Assembly (NCBI GenBank): GCA_014729455.1
Contig: WJJW01000098.1
Span: 1-6,839, forward strand
Reading direction: 5' to 3'
Origin: Candidatus Eiseniibacteriota bacterium
GTDB taxonomy: Bacteria; Eisenbacteria; RBG-16-71-46; CAIMUX01; VGJL01
Length of the DNA stretch: 6,839 bases
Shown: positions 6,194 to 6,839 of the stretch, piece after piece
Layout: each line of letters begins with the position of its first letter
How positions within the stretch are numbered: position 1 is the first letter of the stretch
Made by a program: the position numbers and the translations under genes
Notes under the pieces: model-generated
Databases searched by the model: none
What the model saw: only the letters and a program-made list of their open reading frames with translations
What the model was told of the DNA's origin: nothing

Positions 6194-6622
6194 TTGAGTC
6201 CCAGAGTCCTGATTGTCGATGACGAGGTGCTGCTCCTCCGGACCCTGTCGAACGCGCTGCGCGAAGGCGGCTTCGATGTGCTGGTTGCTTCCAGCGCCGA
6301 AGAGGCCGAGCGCGAGCTGTCGGCAGCGGAGCCAGTGGACCTCCTCGTGTTGGACGTCAAGCTTCCGGGCAAGTCCGGTCTGGACCTGCTGCGGGAGCGC
6401 CGAGACGCGGGATTTCGGGGCAAGGCCGTGGTGATGACCGCCTTCGACAGTCCGGACTCGGAACGAGTCTGTCGTTCGCTGGTGGTGGATCACTACCTGC
6501 GGAAACCCTTTGATCTGGAGCAGCTCTTGGAACTGGTTCGGGCCCTCACCGCCAACGGTGGGCAAGCCGGCAAGTCCGGTGAGAACCGAGCGTCATCCAG
6601 GGGGAGCAGCGCCTCAACCTAA
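6194..6622 (+). CDS. Single-domain response regulator (CheY-like receiver)
   Basis: A 142-residue protein consisting of one receiver domain (about 3-120) and a short Gly/Ser-rich tail (122-142) with no DNA-binding or enzymatic output domain. It starts SPRVLIVDDEV, and has the acidic pair Asp9-Asp10, phospho-acceptor Asp54 in LLVLDVKLPGKSG, Thr82 in VVMTAFD and Lys104 in YLRKPFD, so phosphorylation chemistry should be intact. Such proteins work as phosphorelay intermediates or by binding a partner. The TTG start is favoured by GAGGG 7 nt upstream and by the usual receiver N-terminus. No kinase is adjacent; the nearest is the PAS kinase two genes upstream, a possible but unproven partner. The H1-like gene begins 24 bp downstream, suggesting one transcript. 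Codons look less GC-biased than those of the upstream operon. Confidence 0.9.
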   Translation: MSPRVLIVDDEVLLLRTLSNALREGGFDVLVASSAEEAERELSAAEPVDLLVLDVKLPGKSGLDLLRERRDAGFRGKAVVMTAFDSPDSERVCRSLVVDHYLRKPFDLEQLLELVRALTANGGQAGKSGENRASSRGSSAST

Positions 6623-6630
6623 TCCCACGG

Positions 6631-6637
6631 AAGGGGG
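6631..6637 (+). promoter_or_regulatory. Shine-Dalgarno site of the H1-like gene
   Basis: AAGGGGG ends 9 nt before the GTG at 6647 and supports that start. Confidence 0.5.
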
Positions 6638-6646
6638 TGGATTTTC

Positions 6647-6839
6647 GTGGCAGTCGCCAAGAAGAAGACCAAGAGGAAGACCGCCAAGAAGAAGGCGGCG
6701 AAGAAAAAGGTAGCTCGAAAGAAGAAGACCGCGAAGAGGAAGGTGGCGAGGAAGAAGACCGCCAAGCGGAAGGTCACGCGGAAGAAGACCGCCAAGCGGA
6801 AGACTGCGAAGAAGAAGACTCGTCGCAAGACCGCCAAGA
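6647..6839 (+). CDS. Lysine-rich histone H1-like repeat protein, 3' end beyond window
   Basis: From a GTG start preceded by AAGGGGG, the open frame runs 64 codons to the right edge. The product is almost only Lys, Arg, Ala, Thr and Val, beginning MAVAKKKTKRKTAKKKAA, with no hydrophobic core or recognisable domain so far. From residue 25 it settles into near-exact 10-residue units: KKTAKRKVAR, KKTAKRKVTR, KKTAKRKTAK. Such tails resemble eukaryotic H1 C-termini and the bacterial H1-like, AlgP-like and extended HU proteins, which bind DNA non-specifically and compact the nucleoid. Whether a folded domain follows beyond the window cannot be seen. It sits 24 bp after the lone receiver, probably in the same transcript. 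A spurious repeat translation is possible, but the start signals and single clean frame argue for a real gene. Confidence 0.75.
   Translation, partial: MAVAKKKTKRKTAKKKAAKKKVARKKKTAKRKVARKKTAKRKVTRKKTAKRKTAKKKTRRKTAK
6721..6839 (+). repeat. 30-bp tandem repeats encoding KKTAKRKVxR
   Basis: Units begin at 6721, 6751, 6781 and 6811, each opening with GAAGAAGAC. The second and third units share the same first 22 bases; the first differs from them at a few positions, and the fourth diverges after nine to ten bases. The 30-bp period is a multiple of three and preserves the frame of the H1-like gene. Confidence 0.8.

Noticed and set aside
6619..6837. Phe/Ala/Val-rich minus-strand open frame that looks like a membrane peptide
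   Set aside because: It is the reverse complement of lysine codons (AAG to CTT and related frames) in the H1-like repeats; no start signal supports it.

Overview
The window is GC-rich bacterial DNA with strong G/C preference at third codon positions, frequent TTG and GTG starts, and clear purine-rich Shine-Dalgarno sites. The mix of a wecB/glycosyltransferase pair, a beta-CASP ribonuclease remnant, a HIT protein, an NtrB/NtrC-type two-component pair and a lysine-rich histone H1-like protein suggests an environmental Gram-negative-type lineage, such as an Acidobacteriota, Gemmatimonadota, Eisenbacteria or deltaproteobacterial relative. Nothing here fixes the phylum, so the taxonomic guess is weak.

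Left part (1-2203, minus strand): a polysaccharide-precursor operon. A non-hydrolysing UDP-N-acetylglucosamine 2-epimerase (wecB) is followed by a GT4-type glycosyltransferase that starts inside the wecB stop codon and runs off the left edge. The epimerase would supply UDP-ManNAc and the transferase would use an activated sugar in surface-glycan assembly. The 147-bp gap upstream of wecB carries two divergent sigma70-like promoters.

Centre-left (2351-2832, plus strand): a degraded metallo-beta-lactamase/beta-CASP ribonuclease gene. The N-terminal ~115 residues and C-terminal ~40 residues of the family are recognisable, but in different frames, with the middle missing and a zinc-ligand histidine replaced by proline. 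It still has a good promoter and a ribosome-binding site. Converging on it is a HIT-family gene (2866-3366, minus) with an intact HxHxH motif but an atypical C-terminus.

Centre-right (3478-5960, plus strand): a two-gene operon of a soluble PAS histidine kinase and a sigma54-activating response regulator (receiver, AAA+, Fis-type HTH), translationally coupled through a TTGA stop/start overlap. All catalytic and sigma54-contact motifs are present, so this looks like a working phosphorelay controlling sigma54 promoters.

Right part (5961-6839, plus strand): a 233-bp gap of lower GC holding a strong hairpin and several copies of a YAACTG motif. It is followed by a single-domain CheY-like response regulator and, 24 bp later, the beginning of a lysine-rich H1-like DNA-binding protein built of 10-residue repeats, which runs off the right edge. 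No tRNA, rRNA, CRISPR array or insertion sequence was seen.
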